A DNA stretch of 64,000 nucleotides from Leeuwenhoekiella parthenopeia (GCF_020782115.1 NZ_JAJGMW010000010.1:1-64000); one strand, 5' to 3'; shown: positions 16,491-25,976, numbered from the stretch's first letter. The notes: a model not told the origin generated them from the letters alone. A program made the numbers and translations.

Positions 16491-18191
16491 ATGCAACTTT
16501 CAGAACAGGAACAAATACGCCGCGAAAAACTTGCCGAATTACGCAAACTAAACATCAACCCTTATCCTGCAGATTTATTCCCTGTAGATCATACCGCTAC
16601 CCAAATTAAAAAGAATTTTGAGGAAGGTAAAAAGGTGGTAATTGCCGGTAGATTAATGTCGCGCAGAATTCAGGGCAAAGCATCCTTTGCCGAGTTGCAG
16701 GATTCTACGGGTCGTATTCAGGTGTATTTTAACCGTGATGAAATTTGTCCCGGTGAGGATAAAACCCATTACAACGACGTTTACAAAAAATTGCTGGACA
16801 TAGGCGATTTTATTGGTGTTGAGGGCGATCTTTTTACCACTCAGGTGGGCGAAAAAACTGTAATGGTTAAAAAATTCACCTTGCTTAGTAAAGCCCTAAA
16901 GCCTCTTCCTCTGCCTAAAGTTGACAAGGACGGGAACGAGTTTGATAAATTTAACGATCCTGAGATGCGTTACCGCCAGCGGTATGCAGACCTCGTAGTT
17001 AATCCTAAAGTGAAAGAAGTTTTTGTAAAGCGCACCAAGCTTTTTGCCGCGATGCGAAATTTCTTCAACGATAAGGGCTATTTTGAAGTAGAAACGCCAA
17101 TTCTTCAGTCTATTCCAGGAGGTGCAGCTGCACGTCCATTCATCACACACCATAATGCTTTAGATATTCCGCTTTACCTGCGTATTGCGAATGAACTCTA
17201 TCTAAAACGTCTTATCGTAGGAGGTTTTGACGGGGTTTATGAGTTTTCTAAAAACTTCAGAAATGAAGGGATGGACCGTACCCACAACCCGGAGTTTACG
17301 GCAATGGAAATCTACGTGGCCTACAAAGATTACAACTGGATGATGAACTTTACCGAAACCCTGCTCGAGCATTGCGCGATGGAGGTTAATGGTACTACCG
17401 AAGCTACCTTCGGGCAACATAAAGTAGATTTTAAGGCTCCGTATGCACGAGTTACGATGACCGATGCCATTAAGCAATTCACAGGCTATGACATCACCGG
17501 AAAGAACGAAAAGGAGCTGCGCGAAGCTGCTCTTGGCATGGGTCTTGAAGTTGATGAGACGATGGGTAAAGGCAAGCTTATTGATGAGATTTTCGGTGAA
17601 AAATGCGAAGGTAATTTTATTCAGCCTACGTTTATAACTGACTATCCCAAAGAGATGAGTCCGCTGTGTAAAGAGCATCGCGAAAACCCGGAATTAACGG
17701 AACGTTTTGAGCTGATGGTTTGTGGTAAGGAAATCGCAAACGCGTATTCAGAATTAAATGATCCTATAGACCAGCGCCAGCGTTTTGAAGAGCAGCTTAA
17801 ACTGGCTGAAAAAGGAGATGATGAAGCTACCGAGTTTATCGATCAGGATTTCTTAAGAGCACTTGAATACGGTATGCCACCTACTTCGGGGCTGGGTATA
17901 GGAATGGACCGTCTGATTATGTTTTTGACCAACAATCAGTCTATTCAGGAAGTTCTGTTCTTCCCGCAAATGAAACCCGAACGTAAGAAAGTAGAGCTTA
18001 GCGAAGAAGAAAAAACCATTTTCGCGATCCTTAAAAAGGAAAAATCTATGGCACTTGATCAGCTTAAAGACGCAAGTGGTCTCAGCAATAAGAAATGGGA
18101 TAAAGGCATTAAAGGCCTTACCAAAAATAAACTTGCCAAAGTAGAGAAAGAAGGTGATAATCTTGCCGTCTCTGTGATTGAATATGTTTAA
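16491..18191 (+). CDS. lysS: Lysyl-tRNA synthetase, class II
   Basis: A protein of 566 residues from the ATG at 16491 (MQLSEQEQ, the usual Bacteroidota start); an upstream in-frame ATG would add seven atypical residues. It charges tRNA-Lys with lysine. The order is an OB-fold anticodon-binding domain (about residues 50-150), class II motif 1, motif 2 (FRNEGMDRTHNPEFTAMEIY) and motif 3 (GLGIGMDRLIM). About 60 residues follow the usual end at FFPQMKPE; this lysine-rich tail looks like a winged-helix-type extension. A strong terminator follows. Confidence 0.96.
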   Translation: MQLSEQEQIRREKLAELRKLNINPYPADLFPVDHTATQIKKNFEEGKKVVIAGRLMSRRIQGKASFAELQDSTGRIQVYFNRDEICPGEDKTHYNDVYKKLLDIGDFIGVEGDLFTTQVGEKTVMVKKFTLLSKALKPLPLPKVDKDGNEFDKFNDPEMRYRQRYADLVVNPKVKEVFVKRTKLFAAMRNFFNDKGYFEVETPILQSIPGGAAARPFITHHNALDIPLYLRIANELYLKRLIVGGFDGVYEFSKNFRNEGMDRTHNPEFTAMEIYVAYKDYNWMMNFTETLLEHCAMEVNGTTEATFGQHKVDFKAPYARVTMTDAIKQFTGYDITGKNEKELREAALGMGLEVDETMGKGKLIDEIFGEKCEGNFIQPTFITDYPKEMSPLCKEHRENPELTERFELMVCGKEIANAYSELNDPIDQRQRFEEQLKLAEKGDDEATEFIDQDFLRALEYGMPPTSGLGIGMDRLIMFLTNNQSIQEVLFFPQMKPERKKVELSEEEKTIFAILKKEKSMALDQLKDASGLSNKKWDKGIKGLTKNKLAKVEKEGDNLAVSVIEYV

Positions 18192-18207
18192 AAAAAGCAA
18201 AACAACT

Positions 18208-18240
18208 AAAGCCTTTCAGTCAACCTGAAAGGCTTTTTTT
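18208..18240. terminator. Bidirectional terminator between lysS and a small membrane protein gene
   Basis: Perfect 12-bp stem AAAGCCTTTCAG (18208-18219) and CTGAAAGGCTTT (18225-18236) with loop TCAAC, followed by T residues on the plus strand. It lies between two convergent genes. Confidence 0.9.
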
Positions 18241-18493
18241 ATTGATTAAAGATAGCGGTTAAAATCCCAATGCCGCCTGCCAGAAATAAAAACCCAAGAA
18301 CGATTAGGAGTACGATTAAGGAAATAAGCAATTTACCTTTTGCCCATTCCTGTAAATGCAGATTTTCACTACTGCTAAATACCCAAACCAGAAGCATTAT
18401 AAAACCGATAATGGGAATGCTTGAAATAAAGATATAAAGCGCCCAGCGCTTAGCTCCCAGATTGTTGTTGGGTTGTGAATAGATTTGATTCAT
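18239..18493 (-). CDS. Small membrane protein, two predicted helices
   Basis: A protein of 84 residues with hydrophobic segments at about 18-40 and 53-80 joined by a polar loop (SSSENLHLQEWAKGK). The N-terminus is polar and Asn-rich. It looks like an inner-membrane protein of unknown function. Convergent with lysS and sharing its terminator. Confidence 0.65.
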   Translation of the reverse strand: MNQIYSQPNNNLGAKRWALYIFISSIPIIGFIMLLVWVFSSSENLHLQEWAKGKLLISLIVLLIVLGFLFLAGGIGILTAIFNQ

Positions 18494-18616
18494 AAGATTA
18501 GGTATTTATCTATAAGTAAGCCCAATCAGGTAAACGTTACAAATATTACGAATTTTCAGATTTAAACCTTTTTAAAATACAAAAGTCATAAGAACATAAC
18601 TTAAACATTTAGAAGT

Positions 18617-19108
18617 ATGAAAAAATTAGCTTTAATCCTTACGATTTTGGTAAGCTGCTCGGTTTTTGCACAGCGAGACGGGCGACAGGATCGTATGAAA
18701 AAAATGATGGAAGCCAGCCCCGAGGAAATGGCCGATATTCAAACCAAGCGTCTTACTCTGGCTCTCGTTCTTGACGACAAACAGCAGAAAGCAATTTACG
18801 ATCTGGAGTTGGCCGCAGCCAAAGAACGCAAGGCGCATTGGCAGGAACGTGCCGAGCAAATGAAAAACGGTGAAAAACCAGGCGAAGAAGAACGCGCAGC
18901 AATGCGCGAAGCACGTAAAGATCGCTACGCTGCAATGCTCGACAAACAGATTGCACATCAGGAAAAAATGCAGAAAATCTTAAACGAAGAGCAATTTGAC
19001 CAATGGCGCAAAATGAAAGCAAAGCAGAAACAGCGTATGAGTATGCGTGATGGTAAAGATGGCGAGCGACCTGATGGCCGCAAAAGAAATCACCGCGAAG
19101 GCAAATAA
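18617..19108 (+). CDS. Periplasmic CpxP/Spy-like (DUF4890-type) protein
   Basis: A protein of 163 residues with a signal peptide ending at VFAQ (about 19). The mature part is highly charged and alpha-helical, rich in Glu, Lys, Arg and Met, with two segments that resemble the LTxxQ-style repeats of the Spy/CpxP fold (RLTLALVLDDKQQKAIYDLE and KILNEEQFDQWRKMK). Such proteins act as periplasmic chaperones or stress sensors; DUF4890 members are common in Bacteroidota. The basic C-terminal tail is probably disordered. Confidence 0.7.
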   Translation: MKKLALILTILVSCSVFAQRDGRQDRMKKMMEASPEEMADIQTKRLTLALVLDDKQQKAIYDLELAAAKERKAHWQERAEQMKNGEKPGEEERAAMREARKDRYAAMLDKQIAHQEKMQKILNEEQFDQWRKMKAKQKQRMSMRDGKDGERPDGRKRNHREGK

Positions 19109-19130
19109 CCCCGGTTTTATGTCAAAAAAG

Positions 19131-19163
19131 AATCCCCTTCGGTTTGATCGAAGGGGATTTTTA
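19131..19163. terminator. Terminator between the CpxP-like gene and hemL
   Basis: 11-bp stem AATCCCCTTCG (19131-19141) with CGAAGGGGATT (19149-19159), 7-nt loop, then T residues. It lies between convergent genes and can serve both. Confidence 0.85.
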
Positions 19164-19183
19164 GTTTATTCAAAGCTATAAAA

Positions 19184-20473
19184 TTACTTCAGACCGGGAG
19201 CCACTTTAGCTACCGCATTGATGGTTTCGTCCAGATCCTGGTAGGTCAAGGCATCGGTGATAAACCAGGTTTCATAAGCACTGGGTGCGATATAAATACC
19301 TTCTGCCAGCATGCCGTGAAAGAATTTTTTAAAAGTATCTGTAGCCGCGTTTGCAGCACTAGCAAAATCAATTACAGGTTTTTCAGCAAAATGAACGGAT
19401 ATCATAGAACCCAATCGGTTTATGGTATGCACCACACCATTTTCGGTGAGTACTTTTGCCATTCCTTTGCGCAGGTATTCGGTTTTTTCTTCAAGACGTT
19501 TGAAAATCTGAGGATCGGAGTCTAATTCTTTCAACATTGCCAGACCGGCGGCCATCGCCAGCGGATTTCCGCTTAAAGTCCCCGCCTGATACACGGGACC
19601 AACAGGCGCCAGGTAGTCCATAATTTCGTTGCGAGCTGCAAAGGCTCCCACAGGCAAACCGCCACCTATAACTTTCCCGAAGGTTACAATATCAGCTTGC
19701 ACACCCATCAATTCCTGCACACCTCCCGCGGCCAGTCTAAAACCGGTCATCACCTCATCAAAAATGAGCAGGTTGTCGTGCGTATCGCAGAGTACCCTTA
19801 ACCCTTCCAGAAATCCTTCGGAGGGAGGAATACAGCCCATGTTTCCGGCAACGGGCTCAATAATGATTGCTGCTATTTCATGTTCATTAGCCTCAAAAAG
19901 CTTTTGAACTTCCGCCAGGTTATTATACGGTGCAAGCAACGTATCTTTTGCCGTACCAGCAGTTACTCCGGGACTATTTGGGGTACCAAAAGTCACCGCA
20001 CCACTACCCGCCTGAATCAAAAATGAATCGGAATGCCCATGATAACACCCGGCAAACTTGATGATCTTATCGCGACCGGTAAACCCGCGTGCAAGGCGTA
20101 CGGCGCTCATACAGGCTTCGGTACCGCTATTTACAAAACGTATTTTATCAATACCCGGCACCATTTTTACGGCAAGCTGTGCAATTTCGGTCTCGATTTG
20201 CGTGGGCATACCAAAAGAGGTTCCCTTCTGAGCCTTTTCAACCACCGCATCTACTACAGGTTTATAGGCGTGACCTAAAATCATAGGCCCCCAGGAGTTG
20301 ATATAATCGATAAGGCGGTTACCGTCTTCATCATATAAATAAGCACCTTTAGCTTCTTTCACAAAGATGGGATCGCCTCCCACGGCCTTAAAAGCCCGTA
20401 CCGGAGAGTTTACTCCGCCGGGAATTACCTGTTGTGCTTCTGCAAAAAGTGCGCTGCTTCTTTTATAAATCAT
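19184..20473 (-). CDS. hemL: Glutamate-1-semialdehyde 2,1-aminomutase
   Basis: A protein of 429 residues from the second of two adjacent ATGs ([15 protein letters not shown]); the first at 20476 is also possible and overlaps the stop of the preceding gene. It is a PLP enzyme that converts glutamate-1-semialdehyde to 5-aminolevulinate, an early step in heme synthesis. Signatures: [13 protein letters not shown] near the N-terminus, [17 protein letters not shown], and the PLP-binding Lys in [15 protein letters not shown]. It is the last gene of a three-gene minus-strand run. Confidence 0.96.
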   Translation of the reverse strand: MIYKRSSALFAEAQQVIPGGVNSPVRAFKAVGGDPIFVKEAKGAYLYDEDGNRLIDYINSWGPMILGHAYKPVVDAVVEKAQKGTSFGMPTQIETEIAQLAVKMVPGIDKIRFVNSGTEACMSAVRLARGFTGRDKIIKFAGCYHGHSDSFLIQAGSGAVTFGTPNSPGVTAGTAKDTLLAPYNNLAEVQKLFEANEHEIAAIIIEPVAGNMGCIPPSEGFLEGLRVLCDTHDNLLIFDEVMTGFRLAAGGVQELMGVQADIVTFGKVIGGGLPVGAFAARNEIMDYLAPVGPVYQAGTLSGNPLAMAAGLAMLKELDSDPQIFKRLEEKTEYLRKGMAKVLTENGVVHTINRLGSMISVHFAEKPVIDFASAANAATDTFKKFFHGMLAEGIYIAPSAYETWFITDALTYQDLDETINAVAKVAPGLK

Positions 20474-20475
20474 CA

Positions 20476-21309
20476 TTAAAATCCGTTATACTGTGGGGTA
20501 ACATTCAATTGTTGCCCGATGCTTATCGTATTATCACGCAAGCCGTTATTCTTTTTCAATTCGTCTACAGTCAGGTTATACATTCTGGAAATACTGTAAA
20601 GCGTTTCCCCTTTTTTGACTGTATGTAGAACCACCTTATCAGACGGTTCAGGTTTAAATTCTTTAATCTTTCTGCCTAAAACTTCGGCGTCGTAATTATA
20701 CATCGCATAACGTTCTATAATAGCGATAAGTTTTTCCGGGTATTTGGGATCTGTGGCGTAACCGGCCTTACGCAAACCACGGGCCCAGCCTTTATAATCG
20801 TCGGGATCAAGTTTGAACAAATCTGCATACCGACTTCTTCCGGTTAAAAACAACGAATGATCGCGAAAAGAATATTTAGGGTCGCGATACTTCCGGAAGC
20901 ATTCCCCCTTTTCATCATCATCGTGATAGACCACTGCACCGGTCCAGTTATGGCATTTAATGCCAAAATGATTGTTGGCTTTTTTGGTAAGATTACCATT
21001 ACCGGCACCACTTTCTAAAACCGCCTGGGCCATCGTGATGCTTGCGGGAATTTTATACAGGCGCATTTCTTCTTTTGCTATGGGTGCAAAATGCTCGATA
21101 TAATCTTCTACTTTATTGAAAGGCGCATATTCATAAGCCCTTTCTGTTTCTTCGGTTACCGCTGCAGGTGCGCTTTCTTTCTTGGTAACAGGCCGTTCTG
21201 TAGCTCTGGATGATCTGACAGTTACTTTACGTTTTGACGCTCTTTTGCTTCCGCCGCAACCCGCCAGTAAAATACTTAATACTAAAAGTGTAATTATTTT
21301 TTTGATCAT
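20476..21309 (-). CDS. LysM-containing glucosaminidase lipoprotein
   Basis: A protein of 277 residues from the ATG at 21309, just after the stop of the preceding gene. It starts with a lipoprotein signal (LLAGC), then a basic linker, a glucosaminidase domain (about residues 80-210, with [28 protein letters not shown] and the following FRKY) and a C-terminal LysM domain ([19 protein letters not shown]). It should hydrolyse N-acetylglucosaminyl bonds in peptidoglycan. The catalytic Glu is likely the one in VLESGAGNG. Its stop overlaps the first hemL ATG. Confidence 0.9.
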   Translation of the reverse strand: MIKKIITLLVLSILLAGCGGSKRASKRKVTVRSSRATERPVTKKESAPAAVTEETERAYEYAPFNKVEDYIEHFAPIAKEEMRLYKIPASITMAQAVLESGAGNGNLTKKANNHFGIKCHNWTGAVVYHDDDEKGECFRKYRDPKYSFRDHSLFLTGRSRYADLFKLDPDDYKGWARGLRKAGYATDPKYPEKLIAIIERYAMYNYDAEVLGRKIKEFKPEPSDKVVLHTVKKGETLYSISRMYNLTVDELKKNNGLRDNTISIGQQLNVTPQYNGF

Positions 21310-21310
21310 T

Positions 21311-22255
21311 CTAGATACTAATTGTAGATCGTCCCTGTTTTTTAAGCCTTTCATTCATTCCCTGAATACCTTGCAGGCCTCCGGTATGAACGGCAAAAAT
21401 ACGGGTATTTTTAGAGAAATACCCATTGCGGATAAGATCTGTCAAACCATACATCATTTTGCCCGTATAAACAGGATCAAGCTGAATGCTTTGTTCTTCT
21501 TTAAACCTATTGACGAAATCAATTAATTCTTCAGAAGTTTTTGCGTAACCCCCAAAATGGTAATCAGATATCAGCTGCCAGTTGGTTTTTGAGGTGTATT
21601 TTTTGATTTCAGTCTCTAAAAAATCTCCTTTCAAAGCCGGAAAACCCAGAACCTTTTGATGCGGCAAACTGGCCTCAATAATACCGGCGATTGTGCCACC
21701 CGTGCCCACTGCGCAGGTGATGTAATCGTAATTAGCTGTTGTTTCATCAAGTATTTCGCGGCAACCTTTAATAGCGAGTTCATTCGTACCACCTTCAGGA
21801 ATCTCGTAAAAGGTGCCGTATTTAGTTTTTAAGCTTACGCGAAAGGATTCCGTGTGTTTTTCGTGGTAGGCGGTTCGGTTTACAAACTCAAACTGCATCC
21901 CGCAATCGTGTGCAAATCTCAAGGTAGAATTCTTCTGAAGGGTTTCGCCTAAATTATGACCCAGCTCTTCCCCCCGGATCACTCCAATGGTTTTTAAACC
22001 AAAAAGCCCTCCGGCTTTTGCAACGGCGGCTATATGATTTGAAAAAGCGCCTCCATAGGTTAGTATTGAGTAATGCCCCTCTTCAAGAGCCTGAAGCATG
22101 TTGTATTTGAGCTTTCTAAACTTATTACCGGAGACTTCAGCATCAATCAGATCTTCCCTTTTGAGATCAACTTCAACACGATTATCATAGTAAACTGTGT
22201 TTAAAATTGAGTTTACGGGTGTTTCGGGAAATGTAGTAGCGCTCCAGATTTGCAT
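21311..22255 (-). CDS. PLP-dependent ACC deaminase/D-cysteine desulfhydrase family enzyme
   Basis: A protein of 314 residues of the tryptophan-synthase-beta-like fold type II PLP family. The PLP Lys is in VSGNKFRKLKYN (about residue 45); GGAFSNHIAAVA, CAVGTGGTIAGI and VHTGGLQGIQG contribute to substrate and phosphate binding. Members deaminate 1-aminocyclopropane-1-carboxylate or break down D-cysteine; sequence reading alone cannot choose, and D-cysteine desulfhydrase is perhaps likelier in a non-plant setting. It leads a tight run with the glucosaminidase and hemL genes. Confidence 0.85.
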   Translation of the reverse strand: MQIWSATTFPETPVNSILNTVYYDNRVEVDLKREDLIDAEVSGNKFRKLKYNMLQALEEGHYSILTYGGAFSNHIAAVAKAGGLFGLKTIGVIRGEELGHNLGETLQKNSTLRFAHDCGMQFEFVNRTAYHEKHTESFRVSLKTKYGTFYEIPEGGTNELAIKGCREILDETTANYDYITCAVGTGGTIAGIIEASLPHQKVLGFPALKGDFLETEIKKYTSKTNWQLISDYHFGGYAKTSEELIDFVNRFKEEQSIQLDPVYTGKMMYGLTDLIRNGYFSKNTRIFAVHTGGLQGIQGMNERLKKQGRSTISI

Positions 22256-22517
22256 AGGTGCAAATTACCGCATTTGGCTAAGAATTGAAATTGAAGGGTA
22301 AAACTTAACTAAGTGCTACTTCTAGCAGACTAATCTTAACATCATTAACTTAATCAAAGTTAGACATCTTTAAAACTCACAAAAACAAAAAACACCGACA
22401 AAGAATTATTATATATCGATAAAAGCACATATATTAGTTGCTCATAACAAAACACATTCGCTTTAAGGATAAAATAATGCATTTAATCTGATTTGTGAAT
22501 GAGTAATTCAAAGCCCT
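22256..22517. other. Divergent intergenic region
   Basis: About 260 bp between the PLP enzyme and the surface protein gene, which diverge. A partial -7-like GGTAATTTG lies before the PLP enzyme on the minus strand; no full promoter or small ORF stands out. Confidence 0.3.
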
Positions 22518-23969
22518 ATGAATCTACGCTCTTTAATTTTAACAGGCGCATTATTGAGCGCCAGTTACGCTGTCCACGCGCAAGTGGGGATAGGCACAAC
22601 TAATCCGGTTTCAGGTGCTTTATTAGATATTTCTGCAACAGATAAAGGACTGATGATTCCCCGAGTGGCCCTTACCGGAACAAATGACACCACTACCGTT
22701 ACCCCGGCGGCGACCACAGGCTTACTTGTCTTTAATACTGCTACGACCACAGGTTCAACTGCCGTATCTCAAGGTTTTTATTATTGGGATGGTACTAAGT
22801 GGGTGAAAATGACCATTGGTGATGATGACACTAACATTTACAATACTGATGGTACACTAACCGAAACACGAACAGTTAATCTCGATGAAAACACCTTAAG
22901 ATTTGATAATGGCGTGGGACGCTATCTCAATTTAGAAGGAGCCCTAATTTCTGATAATAATGCTCCGTTCTTATTTACTACTGACAATTCTTTACGCTTT
23001 GACATAGATAATTTACCGGTTTTAACTCTTGACTCAGAAAAGCAGGTGGGTATAGGTCTGGTTAATCCTAACGCCAGTCTACATATCTATGAGACAACAG
23101 GCACAATAGCTTCTCCCAGCACCGGAACCATAGTTTTAGAACATGGTAACGCAGGAGGAGAATCTTCTATAATTTTCAAAAGCCAGTCTAATAACAACAG
23201 TGACTACGGGTATCTCAAATATTCTGATGATGGTAGCGGAAACGGAAGTACAGCCGAAAATAGCCTACTCGAATTGGGCATTCAAAATGACACCCCGGGA
23301 CTCTATCAGGATGACATCAATATCGCCTCTACAGGAAATGTTGGCATCAGCAATACTGCTCCAAAAGAGAAATTACATATTTCTGGAAACACCTCGACTA
23401 TCAGAGTAGATGGTTTGAACACTACAAACAATACCACAAACGTTGTTGGCGATCCTATGCCTGTTTATGTAGATGATAACGGGACAATGGTGCTACGACC
23501 TTCTTTGGTGCAAACCTATATGCCAGTTGATGTCTATAATTTTACTACTGGCAACACGATAAGCTCAAGTAATGGAGGTGGCGTAACTACAACCCTATAT
23601 ACGAGCACCTTTACATTGACACAGCAATCTCTCGTTTTTATAAATTATCAATTTAGCGCACAACTTTTTAGAAATGGAGGAGGCGCAATCACCGATGGTA
23701 AGCCAAGACTATTTAGAGGTTGGGTTGAGGTCAATGGAGACACCAACAGGCCGTTGGCGTATGACACCGGCACATATGCTAACCGTCCAGACAGTAGTGG
23801 AACTTACGCAAATGGCTTTTATTATCTAAGCGGATCTACTTACGTGCAACTACCTGCAGGTACTCATACAGTTAGACTATTCGGCTTGGGTTACGGGGGT
23901 AATTTTGACTATCAGATCTTATTTGGTGGAACAGACTATGAACATTTTCAAATCATTGTTCAGCGTTAA
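22518..23969 (+). CDS. Secreted surface protein of the 'VGIGTTNP' type
   Basis: A 483-residue protein with a signal peptide (to about residue 21, AVHAQ) directly followed by VGIGTTNPVSGALLDIS, a very common opening in flavobacterial exported proteins. Low-charge, Thr/Asn/Gly-rich beta structure follows, with a second VGIGLVNPNASLHIYE repeat and a VGISNTAPKEKLHISG repeat, resembling the repeats of tail-fibre-like and cell-surface proteins. The C-terminal 130 residues form a separate beta-rich domain ending HFQIIVQR. No sorting domain is obvious. Function unknown. Confidence 0.7.
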   Translation: MNLRSLILTGALLSASYAVHAQVGIGTTNPVSGALLDISATDKGLMIPRVALTGTNDTTTVTPAATTGLLVFNTATTTGSTAVSQGFYYWDGTKWVKMTIGDDDTNIYNTDGTLTETRTVNLDENTLRFDNGVGRYLNLEGALISDNNAPFLFTTDNSLRFDIDNLPVLTLDSEKQVGIGLVNPNASLHIYETTGTIASPSTGTIVLEHGNAGGESSIIFKSQSNNNSDYGYLKYSDDGSGNGSTAENSLLELGIQNDTPGLYQDDINIASTGNVGISNTAPKEKLHISGNTSTIRVDGLNTTNNTTNVVGDPMPVYVDDNGTMVLRPSLVQTYMPVDVYNFTTGNTISSSNGGGVTTTLYTSTFTLTQQSLVFINYQFSAQLFRNGGGAITDGKPRLFRGWVEVNGDTNRPLAYDTGTYANRPDSSGTYANGFYYLSGSTYVQLPAGTHTVRLFGLGYGGNFDYQILFGGTDYEHFQIIVQR

Positions 23970-23970
23970 T

Positions 23971-24291
23971 TTAAGACTTCAGAAAACCCCAAAATCTTCG
24001 CTTTTCTAAATACGTAAAATCGGCTTCAAACTTATAAGCCTCTCGTTCAAAACATACGGAGCGATAGGCTTTTTGTTTGGAATAGCCTTTTAGCAGGTAA
24101 TACAAGTATTCGGTTGCATACCAAATATAAAAAGGAACCACCAGCAATTCTGCCTGCTGCCTCAGATGAATGCGTTCATGGTTTATAAAAACCAGATCCC
24201 GCTTTAAGCGTTCTTCCCTTATCAAAATAAAAGGCCAGAACGCACAACCTGAAAATCGCTTAAAAAGTTTTGGAGCGGTGATACAAATCAT
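23971..24291 (-). CDS. Small HExxH-containing membrane-associated protein
   Basis: A protein of 106 residues. The segment INHERIHLRQQAEL contains an HExxH zinc-protease motif (HERIH), followed 40 residues later by FEREAYKFEAD, which could supply a third ligand. A hydrophobic stretch (VVPFYIWYATEYLYYLL) suggests membrane association. It may be a compact M48/M56-like metallopeptidase or a degenerate relative; length is far below the usual enzymes. It converges with the surface protein gene, 1 bp between stops. Confidence 0.5.
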   Translation of the reverse strand: MICITAPKLFKRFSGCAFWPFILIREERLKRDLVFINHERIHLRQQAELLVVPFYIWYATEYLYYLLKGYSKQKAYRSVCFEREAYKFEADFTYLEKRRFWGFLKS

Positions 24292-24349
24292 TAACCTAGT
24301 TTTACGCAGAGGTACAAAACTTATACCTTTTCTTTCGTAAATTTAAATC

Positions 24350-24511
24350 ATGACACTTTTTAAAAATAAAGTTTCTATAGAAGAAGGAGATTATTATCTA
24401 ACACCCGAAGGATATCGATGCTTTACGGAGCAGTATCATCTAAAAAGAGGCTACTGTTGCAAGAGCGGTTGCAGGCACTGTCCTTATGGTTTTGATAAAA
24501 CCAAAGAATAA
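24350..24511 (+). CDS. DUF5522 small cysteine-rich protein
   Basis: A 53-residue protein that begins MTLFKNKVSIEEGDYYLTPE and ends GFDKTKE. Four cysteines sit in GYCCKSGCRHCPYG, with a fifth upstream in GYRCF; this is the DUF5522 signature, probably a metal-binding site. It diverges from the HExxH gene; a hairpin (24521-24541) follows. Function unknown. Confidence 0.85.
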   Translation: MTLFKNKVSIEEGDYYLTPEGYRCFTEQYHLKRGYCCKSGCRHCPYGFDKTKE

Positions 24512-24520
24512 TCTGCCATT

Positions 24521-24541
24521 GGTACAATTATTGTGCCTTTA
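24521..24541 (+). terminator. Short terminator-like hairpin after the DUF5522 gene
   Basis: GGTACAA (24521-24527) can pair with TTGTGCC (24531-24537) with one G-U pair and a 3-nt loop, followed by TTT. Weak stem. Confidence 0.4.
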
Positions 24542-24576
24542 AAATTGCTTTTCTGTCGAATTAAAAAAATATACTT

Positions 24577-25128
24577 ATGAAAAATTTTAGACCCTTTTTG
24601 CTTTTAGCGCTTTTCGCAATGCTGGCTTCCTGCAGCACGGTCCGCGTATCTTCAGACTATGATCAATCAGCCAATTTTAACGAATATAAAACCTTTGCCT
24701 TCTTCAAACCCGGTATTGACAAGGCTGAAATTTCTGACCTTGATAAAAAACGAATCTTACGTGCAATTGAAGATAACCTTCTCGCAAAGGGATTTGTGAA
24801 ATCTGAAAATCCTTCTATGCTGGTAAGCATCTTTACTACCGCTCAGGAGCGTGTAGATGTTTTTAATAATTACGGCTGGGGCTGGGGTGCTTGGGGCGCC
24901 TGGGGTCCTTGGGGTCCATGGGGCGGTGGTTTTGGCAATACCGTGTCACGCACTACCGAGGGCACTTTGTACATAGATCTTATTGACGCTCAAAAGAAAG
25001 AACTGGTATGGCAAGGTCAGGGAACAGGTTATCTGGCCCGTGATGTAGAGCGCAAACAAGAACGCATCAACGAGATTGTAGGAGAAATTATGCAAGAGTA
25101 TCCTCCTAAGAAAATGGCTTCTAACTAA
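24577..25128 (+). CDS. DUF4136 lipoprotein
   Basis: A 183-residue lipoprotein (lipobox MLASC, Cys at about 19). After STVRVSSDYDQSANFNEYKTFAF, typical of DUF4136, comes a Gly/Trp-rich loop (about residues 95-115) of repeated WG units, and then a beta-rich end with GTLYIDLIDAQKKELVWQGQGTGY. Likely periplasmic face of a membrane; no activity is known for the family. It is followed by a bidirectional terminator. Confidence 0.85.
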   Translation: MKNFRPFLLLALFAMLASCSTVRVSSDYDQSANFNEYKTFAFFKPGIDKAEISDLDKKRILRAIEDNLLAKGFVKSENPSMLVSIFTTAQERVDVFNNYGWGWGAWGAWGPWGPWGGGFGNTVSRTTEGTLYIDLIDAQKKELVWQGQGTGYLARDVERKQERINEIVGEIMQEYPPKKMASN

Positions 25129-25149
25129 AACAGAAGTGCCAAAACTTTA

Positions 25150-25173
25150 AAAAGCCCTCAAATGAGGGCTTTT
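25150..25173. terminator. Bidirectional terminator between DUF4136 and enoyl-CoA hydratase genes
   Basis: 10-bp perfect stem AAAAGCCCTC (25150-25159) with GAGGGCTTTT (25164-25173), loop AAAT. It serves two convergent genes. Confidence 0.88.
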
Positions 25174-25174
25174 C

Positions 25175-25927
25175 TTATTTATAGGATTGTAGTTTCTCTT
25201 TGGTAAACGCAGAGAGGACTAATTTCCCACTCGTCTCTGCACGAGCTTTCAGAATGTCCTGCCAGGCCTCTGTACCCTCCCAAAAAATCTTTTTAGCTGC
25301 TTTTAAAGCTTCAGGATTGTAACCAGCCAGATGCTTTGCTAATTCCGCTACACGCTCATCAAGGGCTTCATTCGATTCCAGAACCTCTGCAAAAAGTCCG
25401 TTAGCTTTCGCCCATTCGGGTGTGTAAAATTCCTGCGCGTTTAAGGTCATTTGTGAGAATGCTGAAAGGCCCATTTTACGTTCTACAGCAGGCCCTATCA
25501 CAAACGGACCAATACCTATACTCAGTTCGCTTAGTTTAATACTCGCATACGTACTTGCTAAACAATAATCTGCTGCAGCGGCAATACCTACTCCGCCACC
25601 AACAGTTTTACCCTGTACGCGAACAATAACCGGCTGCGGGCAATTGCGCATGGCCAGGATCACTTTAGCAAAACCCATAAAGAAATCTTTGCCCTTGCTT
25701 TCGTTGTCAATCGCAATCAATTCGTTAAAACTGGCTCCTGCACAAAATGTACGATCTCCCCCACTTTGCAAAATAACTACATTAACGTCCCTATTATCTG
25801 CCACTTCATCAAGCACCGTCTCAAGACGATTTAATATTGCCGTAGGCAAAGCATTGTGATGCGGTGTAAAAAAAGTAACCGAAGCTATAGTATCATTAAT
25901 ATCAAGATTAACAAATGATTCTTGCAT
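25175..25927 (-). CDS. Enoyl-CoA hydratase/isomerase family protein
   Basis: A protein of 250 residues with the crotonase fold. Oxyanion-hole segments are visible: DRTFCAGASFNEL (about residue 60) and GKTVGGGVGIAAAADYCLA (about 105). An acidic residue is kept in KLSELSIGIGP, but the GAGGTQ motif usual in enoyl-CoA hydratases is absent, so the reaction may be hydration, isomerisation or another crotonase reaction. It diverges from the aromatic amino acid hydroxylase gene, which may point to aromatic amino acid degradation; this is inference. Confidence 0.85.
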   Translation of the reverse strand: MQESFVNLDINDTIASVTFFTPHHNALPTAILNRLETVLDEVADNRDVNVVILQSGGDRTFCAGASFNELIAIDNESKGKDFFMGFAKVILAMRNCPQPVIVRVQGKTVGGGVGIAAAADYCLASTYASIKLSELSIGIGPFVIGPAVERKMGLSAFSQMTLNAQEFYTPEWAKANGLFAEVLESNEALDERVAELAKHLAGYNPEALKAAKKIFWEGTEAWQDILKARAETSGKLVLSAFTKEKLQSYK

Positions 25928-25968
25928 AAATTTTATTCAGTAAAAGTGGGTTCTTATTGGATAATCTT

Positions 25969-25976
25969 CAAATTTA
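25969..25976 (-). promoter_or_regulatory. -7-like element upstream of the enoyl-CoA hydratase gene
   Basis: On the minus strand TAAATTTG matches TAnnTTTG exactly, 41 bp before the ATG. No TTG is present at the normal distance. Confidence 0.35.
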
